The notes under the pieces are model-generated. The model worked only from the letters and a program-made list of their open reading frames with translations. It was not told the origin of the DNA and did no database searches. Shown here piece after piece: positions 45,201 to 56,027 of a stretch of 64,000 nucleotides of DNA. Numbering within the stretch: the stretch's first letter is position 1; each line of letters opens with the position of its first letter. The position numbers and the translations under genes were made by a program. This DNA is from Lota lota (lineage: Eukaryota > Chordata > Actinopteri > Gadiformes > Lotidae). The DNA is taken from the NCBI GenBank assembly GCA_026745465.1, contig JACYXH010000708.1, forward strand, positions 377,883 through 441,882. The letters are read 5' to 3'.

Positions 45201-46202
45201 TATCTTCTGCCGCAAGGGGTGTCTTCATCTGAACAACAACACAACGCCTAGTTTGATGACGCGTTGGAGTAGCGTGGGAACACGGGGGTTTGTGTCTTCA
45301 CCACCATCGCCGGGGAATTGGACTCATGCAGAAATCGTGTTTAAGGACGAGTTAATGTAGGCTATCAAAGTTGTATTGACGTTATGTTTATTCACCGTAG
45401 CAATGTTCCCTGCCACACTCCACCTAGGTGGCTTTACTGGGCTCCTCAAACAACCAGGACACAGAGCGATGATCTTTAAACAGGTTTCTTTTTTGCAGAC
45501 TTTGGAGTGCAAATATACCACAAAAACAACAACAAGGATAAACTGGACTCTAGCCAGGGTCACCATACCCAACTAATCAATTGGACTCTTTACAGTCTGA
45601 CCATACTTTAAATATCAAACAAAATAAAATACATCTGTCCAATAGCCAACTTCTAACTAACTACACCTTGGTGGCTGACCCATGAAGTATGCAACTAAAA
45701 ACAGTTGACCTATACGGACAACGTTTTTGTTTTTGGGATTTTGTCTCTCAGACAAATGACGTCAACGGTCCATCTTTTCAGCGGAAAATGAGACGCAGAC
45801 AAAAGAAACAAATGAAGCAGTTCCCTGCCGTGTAGAATGGGCATTAGGGTGGGGCCCCTGATGCCCGGTTCTAGTGTCCACGGTGTGGAACACAGCTGTC
45901 AGTCGAGCAAGTAGGCCTCTTTGCCTGCTTGCCAACACCCCTAATATAACAACTATATATATGAACTCTGTCTATATTGTTACATTCAATGTCAAACCTT
46001 GAATAGCGTATCTCTACGATCACAGACGTACCGATATAAGCTCGTAGCGTACATGTTTGAGTATGAAATCCTATTCAGACGATTTCTTACAGCGTGTGTG
46101 TGAGGAGTGAGGCGCGGTTCAGTGTGATGCAAAACACAACCACGTACCAGCTAGTACTCCCAGGATGGCCCACAGCAAGCAGAGTGCACCGCATAGCTCC
46201 AT
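42240..46202 (-). pseudogene. SLAM/CD48-CD244-like Ig receptor, four exons, in-frame stop in exon 2
   Basis: Exons on the minus strand: 46202-46148, 44666-44352, 43251-42985, 42338-42240, all GT/AG and all phase 1 (55, 315, 267, 99 bases). Exon 1 is a signal peptide (MELCGALCLLWAILGVLA). Exon 2 is the membrane-distal domain: ITWKHCSSLVVDW, GRTTLDTQTLWLDI, DSGSFSLE, YNVKVI, without the canonical disulfide, as in the CD2/SLAM family. Exon 3 is the second domain with extra cysteines (LVCEKICALKC, VTYQWKM, FFCRLR). Exon 4 is a transmembrane segment (residues about 213-245) that carries an Arg and a Lys in its first half. Codon 32 is TAA (44628-44626), inside a short A/T-rich stretch with an imperfect tandem duplication. 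Cytoplasmic exons were not found; a solo LTR and purine array lie there. It may be a pseudogene, or a downstream acceptor may skip the stop. Confidence 0.7.
44836..45012. repeat. 59-bp tandem repeat, three copies
   Basis: GTGGGTTGAAAGAGAGAGGG plus AATAACATGTAGCATAGGAT and CACAGTTGGTGATTGAAAC; starts at 44836, 44895 and 44954. Lies in intron 1 of the SLAM-like gene. Confidence 0.9.
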
Positions 46203-46660
46203 GTTAACCAGCAGCACTATATTCAACACTTTCAATGTACCAATACTAAACTATTATCGACAAGGTCAGCCGTCGGCATGCACCCCGCTCCCTCAGAATG
46301 ACAAGGTAGTCTGTCGGTTCCTACTTACAGAGCTCGACAGTAATCGCCCTCTTTTGGGGCGGCTCAGATTACAGAAGGGAATCTCACATTCGTTCAGTCC
46401 ACAAACGTTTCAGAGAGTCCTCAAACACAGTTTTAAGCCTGGAACCAGGCCAACCAACTACGAGATAAAACGCAAGCTAAGCTATTTGATTTGGAGCAAA
46501 AAAAAAGAAAAAAAAAGGGAACGAAAGGGCAAAAGTAAAAGACTGTGTACATAATGTAGCGACCCTGGGCCTCAGAGTCAGTCTGTTATGGGTTTGCTGA
46601 TCGTTTTCCGTTATTTCAGTTGTTCCGTGCGCATGTATTACAGTGTTGTACCTGTCAATC

Positions 46661-46700
<40 letters not shown>

Positions 46701-47030
46701 TTTGTGTCTTCTTATTTTGGCGTTGGTCACGGCCCTACAGTAACCAGATTTGTACCAAATAAATATTGGTTACTACTATATATATATTATTACTATAATA
46801 TGTTAATATTGACTGGTTATTACATTGGTGTCACAAGTGAGACCTGCTCGGCGAGTTAGCTAAAGTTGCTATCACCGTTATCTTTGTAACAAACTAATGA
46901 ACAATAAGGCCTTAATTATTCATGTGTGCTCCCCCTGCACCTCCTGGCCTCCTAGCATTCCTGGGAGGAGAGCAGTCCACACAGGATCCTCCTGTGTGTT
47001 ACTCCTCCTCCTTCTCCTCTTCCCCCCCCC

Positions 47031-47061
<31 letters not shown>

Positions 47062-47110
47062 AGTCTTTCTTTATTAAAATCAGTCAAGTGTGCAAACATT
47101 GTAATGTGAT
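46203..47110. other. Upstream flank of the SLAM-like gene and simple repeats
   Basis: A TTGGGGCGGCTCAG box at about 46355 may be part of its promoter. (GT)n at 46661-46700, poly-C at 47024-47047 and (CA)n to 47062. No exon. Confidence 0.4.
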
Positions 47111-47224
47111 GTCATTCATTATTCAGAAGCAGAAACTTAAAGAAATATAGTCTGGATTATTATCTTATCAAAATGGATCCATAAAACATTTCTACATTAC
47201 TGTTCAGCAACATACACAAACACA

Positions 47225-47510
47225 CCTTTTTCCCTTTTATTAAAATCAGTAAAGTTTACAAACATTGTAACGTGGTCTCATTCAGTATGCAGAGGGTTTA
47301 GGGTTTCAGAATCTGAAGGGTTTCTTTTCTTTACCAAGAATCCATGCAACAGCGTATGGTACTCCTCTTGTTCCGAACAGGACCGGTCCAACAGAACCAT
47401 TATAGCTCCCCTCTTGGTAATTCAGACGCTCTGCACTTTGACCTCTGAACCCACTGGATATGTTCCTTACAGTGATGCAGTGCCGTCTCAGATTGCGATT
47501 CTAGATTCAA
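47225..47510 (-). pseudogene. Unidentified coding-like fragment, copy 2
   Basis: Minus-strand frame with SAERLNYQEGSYNGSVGPVL and GVPYAVAWIL, ending after KKPFRF at about 47322. Partner of 34150-34430; flanking sequence on both sides is also shared. Family unknown. Confidence 0.45.
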
Positions 47511-48260
47511 GATTCTTTATTGTCACATGTCATATACAAGTATACAGCAGTTCAATTATTTTGTTCTGGCTCCTCGGCCTACCAGCAGAAAGAAGTTATA
47601 ATATCTATAAAACACAATATCATTTAAACAAATATAAATCTTTACAAAAATAGAACAGCAGCAGTAATAATTATAAGAAGAAGAAGAGCAATAGTGCAAT
47701 GGATTAGGGACAGGCAGCAGACAGACAAGTAGCAGGCAGACAGGCAGCAGTTAGACAGGCAGACAGACAGGCAGACAGACAGGCAGACAAACAGCAGGCA
47801 GACAGGCAGCAGGCAGCAGGCAGAAAGGCAGACAAAAGCAGCAGGCAGCAGACAGACAGGCAGCAGGCAGACAGGCAGCAGGCAGCAGGCAGTCAGACAG
47901 GCAGACAGGCAGACAGGCAGCAGGCCACTAGAGTCCACTGTTCATGAGCCTGGCTGCCTGGTGGAAGCAGCTGTCCCGTAGTCTGCTGGTCCGGGCCTTG
48001 AGGCTGCGTTACCGCTTGCCAGACGCTAGCAGCTGAACCAGTTTGTGGTCGGGGGGGTTGGGGTCCTTGATGATCCTTCTGGCTTTTTTGACACACCGTC
48101 CGTTGTAAATGTCCTGGATGGAGAGAAGCTCACATCCACTGGGCTGCTGGGCTGACCGATCCTCTGCAGTGCTTTGAGGTTGAGGGCAGAGCAGTTCCCA
48201 TGCCAGGCGGTGATGCATCCTGGCAGAAGGCTCTCTGTAGTAAAGACAAATAGTTTGCCT
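47505..48260 (-). mobile_element. 5'-truncated LINE (L2/CR1-like), minus
   Basis: Reading the minus strand, 48250-47935 encodes a segment typical of the C-terminus of teleost LINE reverse-transcriptase proteins (LLSIQDIYNGRCVKKARRI, then KLVQLLASGKR; a further frame gives SRLRDSCFHQAARLMNS). A CTGCC-rich stretch and a 3' end of GACAATAAAGAATCTTGAAT follow. The 5' portion, including the catalytic polymerase domain, is missing. Confidence 0.6.
47716..47925. repeat. (CAGGCAGACAGG)n-type array
   Basis: CAGGCAGA/CAGCAGG repeats inside the LINE remnant. The 98-codon C/L/P-rich minus-strand frame here is an artefact. Confidence 0.9.
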
Positions 48261-48560
48261 CAAACCCCTATTTTGATCTTTTCAAGATTGATGGAACATT
48301 TAAAATCACTGAAGAATTGCAAAAGTTTGTAGTCGATGAACCAGTAAATGACTTAATCTCCACCATACAACCCAACATGTATTACACCTTACACAAAGGT
48401 CACAGTGACTACATGTAAAGATTCTCCCTGTGTGTGTGAGTACCATGACTTTGTCTTGTCAGCTCTCCTCTCCTCTCCATCCTCTCTTCTCTTCCTCCTC
48501 TCTTACCTCTGCTCTCCTTTCTAGCTCATCTAGGATTGTGTTAATTATTGTCGTACATAC
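48261..48560 (-). repeat. Third, inverted copy of the TRIM-pair intergenic segment
   Basis: The reverse complement matches 26500-26690 and 55150-55330 (AAGGTGTAATACATGTTGGG; GGTCACAGTGACTACATGT on +). Confidence 0.7.
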
Positions 48561-48627
48561 ACATAACATGTGATCACATGTATAAGGTAAACATATCTAC
48601 ATTTGTGAATGTAAAATAGATTTTGTA

Positions 48628-48686
48628 CAACTGAACTCCCACTCCAGCGGGAGCAGAGTCCTCCCTCAGGAGTGGGAGTTCAGTTG
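48628..48686. other. 18-bp inverted repeat with 23-nt loop
   Basis: CAACTGAACTCCCACTCC at 48628-48645 and its exact reverse complement at 48669-48686. Confidence 0.9.
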
Positions 48687-48744
48687 TAGTGAATGACCAT
48701 TGTACTGGGTTTGATCCCCAATGTCCACAGCCTAACCTGTAGCA

Positions 48745-49240
48745 TCCTATAGAGCAAGATGCCCCCTAACCCCTACCTGCTCCTTAATCACATGTATCTG
48801 TATACACTGTCTAACCCCTACCTGCTCATTAATCACATGCATCTGTATTCACTTTCTAACCCCTACCTGCTCCTTAATCACATGTATCTGTATACACTGT
48901 CTAACCCCTACCTGCTCCTTAATCACATGTATCTGTGTTCACTGTCTAACACCTACCTGATCCTTAATCACATGTATCTGTGTTCACTGTCTAACCCCTA
49001 CCTGCTCCTTAATCACATGTATCTGTAAACACTGTCTAACCCCTACCTGCTACTTAATCACGTGTATCTGTATACACTGTCTAACCCATACCTGCTCCTT
49101 AATCACATGTATCTGTATACACTGTCTCACCCCTACATGCTCCTTAATCACATGTATCTGTATTCACTGTCTAACACCTACCTGCTCCTTAATCACATGC
49201 ATTTGTATTCACTGTCTACCTCCTACCTGCTAAATAAACA
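48745..49240 (+). repeat. 45-bp minisatellite, about 11 copies
   Basis: The unit is CTAACCCCTACCTGCTCCTT plus AATCACATGTATCTGTATACACTGT. The 45-bp period keeps a NPYLLLNHMYL frame open; artefact. Confidence 0.95.
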
Positions 49241-49803
49241 CAAGGCATAATGAAAGGTTCATGCAAGGTAGGTTTGTTAAACCGCATTCATCCTTTCAAC
49301 ACAGTGACTAAGTTAGAGAAGTGGAGACACACTTGTTGTCACTACACTGTGTCTTGCGTTACAACACAATTGTAAATGGGAGATTAGCTTTGGGAAGTGT
49401 TGATATTATAATGTAATCTAACTGACTGACTGTTGATATTATAATATAATCTAACTAGACTGACTGTATTGGTCCTACTGGGAATGAAGATGATGGTTGA
49501 CATCATGCATCTTACATATATTAATACTGTTAACCATCACAATTAAAACTACTTGCACAACATCCAATAGGTAGTATTATTGTTATATTATTTATTATTG
49601 ATGATTTATAGTATTATTGTTACTATTGTTATTAGACATAATCATTATAATCAGTATACGAACTTTGACAAATAATAGTAATTTTGTATTTTATATTCAG
49701 AACGTGGTATATAAGAAAACTATGTGTGTACTTATTCTGATTTAACTCAGGTTAAATCAGACATAACATAATAATCATAACATGATTATGACACATGTAG
49801 GAA
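49241..49803. other. Non-coding stretch
   Basis: AT-rich. A TATTATAATRTAATCTAACT motif occurs twice near 49402 and 49437. No exon or promoter recognised upstream of TRIM copy 5. Confidence 0.4.
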
Positions 49804-49830
49804 ATGGGGGAGGTAACAGCCTATTTGTGT

Positions 49831-51332
49831 CCATGTGGACACAACTTCTGTAGAACCTGTATTACATCGTTCTGGGATGACCAAGTCCAGTGCAAATGTC
49901 CTGTTTGCAACAAGCTGTTACACACAAGACCATATTTACAGGTCAATACCTTCATATCAGGGATGGTTGATCGGTTTAGAAGTTCTGTACGTGTCAAAGT
50001 GCAGCCTTGTGTTGAACCAGGAGAAGTTCCCTGTGATGACTGTACTGGGACCCAGCTGAAGGCAGTGAAGTCCTGCCTAGTGTGTTTTACCTCTTACTGC
50101 CACACCCACCTGGAGCCTCATCAGAGAGTCACAGGCCTGAAGAGACATCGGCTGGTCGACCCTATGGACCGTCTGGAAGACAGGATGTGTAAGAAACACG
50201 ACCGACTTCTGGAGCTCTTCTGCCAGACTGAGCAGGTGTGTGTGTGTCAGTTCTGCACAGAGACGGACCACAAGTCACATCCTGTTGTACCTCTAAAGGA
50301 GGAATTTGAAGTGAAGACGGCCCAGCTGGGGAAGAAAGTTCATCAGATGATCCAGGTGAGACAACGAAAGATTCAGGAGATTAAAGACACAGTAGATCGC
50401 AGCAAAGCAGACGCAGACAGAGAGATAGCTGATGGTGTGCAGGTCATCACTGCTCTGAAGCGCTCTATTGAAAAGTGGCAGGATGATTTCAACCAAACGG
50501 TTGAAAACTGTTTACCAAACTGGAGCAGGAAATAGAAGATCTTACCAATAGAAGCTCAGAGGTGAAGCAGCTCTCACACACTGAAGATCACCTCCACTTC
50601 CTCCAGACCTTCAGATCCCTGAAGAATCCTCCACCCACCAGGGACTGGACAACGGTGGAGGTCCGTCCTCCGTCATACATAGGGACCTTGAGGAGATCCC
50701 TGGATCAGCTGGAGGATACACTGAACATGGAGATGAAGAAGGTGCCTGATGATGCTGAACTGAAGAGGGTCCAGCAGTATGAATTAGATTTGACTCTGGA
50801 TCCTGATACAGCTCATCCCCAGCTCATCCTGTCTGAGGATGGGAAACAAGTACATGATGGAGGTGTAGGAATGAAACTCCCAGACAACCCTAAGAGATTT
50901 ACAAAGAAAATATATATTCTCACAAGGCAGAGCTTCTCCTCAGGGAGATTTTACTTTGAGGTCCAGGTTAAAGACAAGACTGCATGGCGTTTAGGAGTGG
51001 TCAGAGAGTCCATCAACAGAAAAGATCAGGTCATATTGACCCCTGAGAATGGTTACTGGACTCTTTACTTAGACAACGATGGGTTGGTATTTAAAGATAA
51101 CCCTGATGTCCGTCTCCCTCTGAGAGCTAAGCTCCAGAAGGTGGGGGTGTTTGTTGATTATGATGAGGGTCTGGTCTCCTTCTATGATGTGGAAGCCAGG
51201 GTTCATATCTACTCTGCTACTGGCTGCACCTTTAGTGAGCCTCTCTATCCATTCCTCTGCCCATTTCTCTGTAATTATAAAGGTACAAACTCTGCCCCCC
51301 TGATCATCTCACCTGTCAATCAAACAGACTAG
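49831..51332 (+). pseudogene. btr-type TRIM copy 5, 5'-truncated and frameshifted
   Basis: Homology starts inside the RING at CPCGHNFCRTC; the first zinc-binding CxxC pair is missing and the preceding 27 bases are unrelated. B-boxes and coiled coil are open up to FNQTVE. There a block of 51 bases is replaced by 17 (net loss 34), which shifts the frame and gives a stop at 50533-50535. The original frame resumes at the EIEDLTN equivalent and runs through an intact linker and PRY-SPRY to SPVNQTD at 51332, with a poly(A) signal at 51708-51713. With a broken RING, a frameshift and no exon 1, it is a pseudogene, though its B30.2 sequence could serve as a gene-conversion donor. Confidence 0.85.
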
Positions 51333-51724
51333 GACCTTTGTTTGATAATAAAATAATCAAACGACCAAAACCACTAATGTTGTTTCCTGCATGGGAATCT
51401 ACTATGTTGATCTGAGAGAACTGCATTAATGTTGTACTGCTTTCATTTGACAAGAAGGAATTCATTCGGAAAAGATCCCTGACTATTGTAAAATATAACC
51501 CATGATACATGATTCGATTACATATACGATATTGATCAATATCTGATTACTGCTGAATGTTTTTTATACATCTAACAATATGAAATTGAGAAACATTTGC
51601 AGGTGAATGTTAAAAATCTCTAGTTTCTTAAACAAAACGAGTATATTAGTTTTTATTCCTGAAATATGAATGACAACAATCAAATGTTTGTACACTTTTT
51701 TAATTACAATAAAAATGTACAAAA

Positions 51725-52110
51725 TGTAGAATGGGGTCATTTTCTGTATAATAGTTACATTCTCTACAATATGTATTCAATAGAATAGGTACATTCTCAG
51801 TACAATATGTATTCAGTAGAATAGGTACATTCTGTACAATATGTATTCAGTAGAATAGCTACATTCTCAGTACAATATGTATTCAGTAGAATAGGTACAT
51901 TCTCTACAATATGTATTCAGTAGAATAGGTACATTCTCAGTACAATATGTATTCAGTAGAATAGGTACATTCTCTACAATATGTATTCAGTACAATAGGT
52001 ACATTCTCTACAATATGTATTCAGTAGAATAGGTACATTCTCAGTACAATATGTATTCAGTAGAATAGGTACATTCTCAGTACAATATGTATTCAGTAGA
52101 TACAGTAGCT
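51725..52110 (+). repeat. 33-36-bp minisatellite downstream of TRIM copy 5
   Basis: About 11 units, same family and gene-relative orientation as 21245-21635. Confidence 0.9.
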
Positions 52111-52290
52111 ACATTCTCCTTACTCTTCCTTGCTCTTTCTCCCTCCTTCCCTTTTTCTCTTTCCCTCTTACTCTTTCCCTCCCTCTCTCCCTCCCTCCCT
52201 CTCTCTCCCTCCTTCCCTCCATCCCCCTCTCCTACCTTCCCTTTTTATCCCTCTCTCTCGCTCTATCCTTCCCTTTCTGAAAATGAAGAC
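52111..52290. repeat. (CT)n/CCCT-rich tract
   Basis: Pyrimidine-rich tract equivalent to the start of 21636-22960 but without the splice-like segments. Confidence 0.85.
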
Positions 52291-52440
52291 AACACAGCGT
52301 ACAACGTTTTATATTTAGTTATACTATATATTAAATAACTAATAGTCTATAGTTTGTTGCATTTCTGACATTTGCAGTAGTAGGATGTGCCGTTTATTTT
52401 GGCTGACAAAACATTTAGTTCTTTTAGTGTCACAGCATCA

Positions 52441-52562
52441 CGTTGATCTCCAAAGTAAGAGGGGTTCCCTTTGAAAGAAGAGAGAGTGAACAGCAGACCT
52501 CCGATGCAGAACCCCCACGGAGCCGCGGCCCCCAGCTAGCGTCAGCAGAGGGACCACGCCCT

Positions 52563-52598
<36 letters not shown>

Positions 52599-53825
52599 AG
52601 AGACACCGCCCAAAGCCCCGCCCTCCTCCGGGAGGCCGTCCTGCACCTCGCCGGGCCCCGGGCCCCGATGACGACGTGGGGGCCGACCTGGAGGCCGGTT
52701 CCAGAGGACGGCCCCGAGAGAGGCCTGGCCGGGGGGCCGGCGGGCCCACATCCCCCACCCCCCCCCCCCAGAGAGACACCGCCCAAAGCCCCGCCCTCCT
52801 CCGGGAGGCCGTCCTGCACCTCGCCGGGCCCCGGGCCCCGATGACAACGTGGGGGCCGACCTGGAGGCCTGTTCCAGAGGACGGCCCCGAGAGAGGCCTG
52901 GCCGGGGGACCGGCGGCCCCACATCCTGGCCCCCCCTCCTCGAGCCGGGACCTGACCCCGCACCGTGCCGGTCGGTACCTAGCGTACTACGGACACAGCC
53001 TCGCCCACTACGTCGTCATTGGCCCCCCCGCCCCCCCCCCCCGCCGAGGTCGCCGACCCCCGCCCAGGGACCCCGAGAGGAATGGCGGAGACCCCACTCA
53101 TAGGGAGAGACCGCCCCATCTTCCACCTGCTCAGGAGCCCTTAGCCGGGCCCCTGGCCCCCCGACCCCAGCTAAGGCCACCCGGCTGACCCGTCCCACCC
53201 GCCTGTGACGAGTCGTCCGGAGAGGACGACGGCCCCGGGAGGGACGGTCCCACACCGCCAATGGGAGGGCCCCACCACACGGACTCCACGGGGCCTCCCC
53301 CAGGCCCCCCCCCCCCAGACCCCGTGACCGCCACGAAACAGTCCGCCCCCACCCGGAGAGGCGGAGGGCTCCCCACTCACAGAGGTCTCTGACTAGGGGT
53401 GGGAGATGGGGGGGGGGGGGGGGGGGGGGGGACCGGCCCGGGCAGTTCACCACCGCCCCCCCCCAGGACGACGCCCTGAAGCACGCCTGGAGCCACGTCC
53501 TCGCCCGTGACGGCCAGGCCCGGGAGTCGGTGAGTAACCCACCCCACCCCCATTCCAGCACCAGGGCGGGCTTGCTTTATCGGGTAGTAGAGGGGGGGGG
53601 GAGGGGGGGGAGCAGTGACCCAGCAGTTGGTGGTGCCCCCACCCCTACATGAGCAAAGTCCTTTACATGGCCCATTCCCATGTACTAGGGGCTCACCTAG
53701 GCATGGACTAGACTAGGGACACAATCCTAGAGCGGGTTTACTGGCCCGGGGTTAAGAGGGACGTCACTCAGCACTGTCAGGCGTGTCCGGAGTGCCAGCG
53801 CACCGCCCCGAGATTTGTCAATTCT
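52441..53825 (+). mobile_element. Decayed Ty3/gypsy gag-pol relic, copy 2
   Basis: Same relic as 23941-25165, including the integrase zinc-binding region (HSHVLGAHLGMD, stop, VYWPGVKRDVTQHC at about 53676-53805). It differs by a 173-bp tandem duplication: AGACACCGCC recurs at 52601 and 52774, and the DDDVGADLEA gag segment is thus repeated. It also has longer poly-C and poly-G runs (52565-52596, 53409-53431). Not functional. Confidence 0.65.
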
Positions 53826-53959
53826 TTATTGACAACTGTCAAAGGGATCAAACACAATAAAGCCCAAGAGCTTGTTTCCATTGTGGTCCTTTTGGGTGGA
53901 AGTGTATGTTATGTCTGTGAGTGTATGAATATATATATTTAAGAATACAATAAGTGTAA

Positions 53960-53961
<2 letters not shown>

Positions 53962-54027
<66 letters not shown>

Positions 54028-54030
54028 ACA
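53962..54030. repeat. (GT)n microsatellite
   Basis: Long GT run, cleaner than its paralogue at 25290. Confidence 0.95.
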
Positions 54031-55375
54031 TGTGCCTATGTGAGCACGCAAGGGGAGACAGGATGGGACAGCAGAAAACAGTACATGTATGGTACAAAAT
54101 ATCATCCAATTCAATCATGTAAACATGAGTCTATATACAGTGTACATCATAAAACCGTAAATACACAAATGGCTATCCTGTATAATTCATCCCAAAATTC
54201 ATCAATTCATCAATCACCCTTAAAAAAAAAACATGTTCTCCAAATCAAGACAATGTTACCCTAGCAATGCATAACAATTGACTCAAACTTACAGGATGAG
54301 TATATAGGACCTACTACCACTCAACCGACTCAGTAAATAAATATTAGGACCAGCTGCTTCTCAGCCTTAAGAAAAGTATTTTCTATAATATATCAATCAA
54401 AACTTATTTAAGAACAACATTATTATTTCCAATAGTATTTCCCTCTCAGCCAACAGGGGGTGCTGCAGCACCTTCAGCACCATACTTCCAGCGCCTATGT
54501 GTATCTATATTCACTGTAAGTAGCTTTGGATGAACGCGTCTGATAAATGACTCAATAGTAAGATATGAGGCCGTTTATCAAAGCTACTAACTATCAACAT
54601 AAGAGAGGCACAGTGGCGAGCTCAAATTAACCAACTACCAGTCCTACATTGGGCCAGATGTTAAATACAGCGGTTCCCCTTGTCATACAAAGACCTCGTA
54701 GAGTTTAGGTTTTGTTTCGTAACGTTTCATTTAACTATTTGTTCAGTTGTCACAGGATCGCCGAACTCTCTTTGATACTGCTGGAATAGTAAGGAGGTGT
54801 GTGTGTGTGTGTCTGTGTGTGTGTGCGTGTGTGCGGGATCATTGTTTTGATTTCTAACATCCATGATATTTGCTTGTAAACTCATAAGCTGTCATGGACA
54901 AATCTTTGCCACTTTATTTAAATTATGGACTAACTAAATTAAAGTTAAAGTACTTAACAATATTTTATTAAACTAATCACAATATGCTTACTGTTGTAAT
55001 GTGTACACAATGTGTATGCATGACAAGAATGACCATAATCCCAGATTAGCTAGAAAGCAGAGCAGAGATAGCAGAGAGGAGGAAGAGAAGGGAGAAGAAG
55101 GAGAGAGGAGAAACTAAGATGAGAGGCTGGAGAGGAGAGGAGAGCTAAAAAGACAAAGTCACTTTACTCACACACATGGGGTGAATCTTTACATGTAGTC
55201 ACTGTGACCTTTGTGTAAGGTGTAACACATGTTGGGTTGTTGTGTGGTGGACATTAAGTCATTGACTGGCTCATCAGCTACAAACTTGTGCAAACGATCA
55301 GTGATTTTAATCCTTCCATGAATCCCATAATGTGTAAAATAGGGTTTTTAGGCAACAAATGTACATTTTTATATC
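54031..55375. repeat. Duplicated intergenic segment, right copy
   Basis: Closely matches 25381-26690. A short GT run is at 54797-54834. No exon recognised. Confidence 0.85.
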
Positions 55376-55379
55376 CCCC

Positions 55380-55605
55380 TGATAATGTACCTAATCTACT
55401 TAATACATATTGTACTGAGAAAGTACCTATTCCACAGAACATTTACCTATTAAACTAAACACATTATACTGAGAATGTACCTATTCCACTGAATACATAT
55501 TGTACTGAGAATGTATTTATTCCACTGAATAAATATTGTACTGAGAATGTATCTATTCCACTGAATACATATTGTACTGATGATGTACTTATTCCATTGA
55601 GAACT
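55380..55605 (-). repeat. 33-36-bp minisatellite downstream of TRIM copy 6
   Basis: About six units in reverse orientation, partner of 26770-26950. Confidence 0.85.
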
Positions 55606-56027
55606 ACCCTTTCTATTTTTTGCAATTTATTGTTGAAATCAGAAAAGTTTACAGACATTTCATTATGTTGTCATTCATGATTCAGAAATATAAACTAATG
55701 TTTAAAAAACTACAGATTATGTTATACAAACTAATCATCCAAACATGTTCTACACAACTGCAACCATTTACAATTTTATAGCATTACACTTGAACAATAG
55801 AATGTAATCTAAGACATTCTCAATAGAGTGTAATTTAAGAATTTCTAATGGGTTACGTTTTATATTAGTAAGGATTATTTAACGAATTTATCCTTGTTAA
55901 AAGACAGCAGATTATACATTATATACATTAATGCAGTTCTCTCAGATCTCACATAGCAGAGATTCTCAATCATGAAACAACATTAATTGTTTTGGTCGTT
56001 TGATTATTTTATTATAAAACAAAGGTC

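Noticed and set aside
48759..49250. Repetitive NPYLLLNHMYL protein
   Set aside because: A 45-bp minisatellite read in one frame; no start context or adjoining coding sequence.
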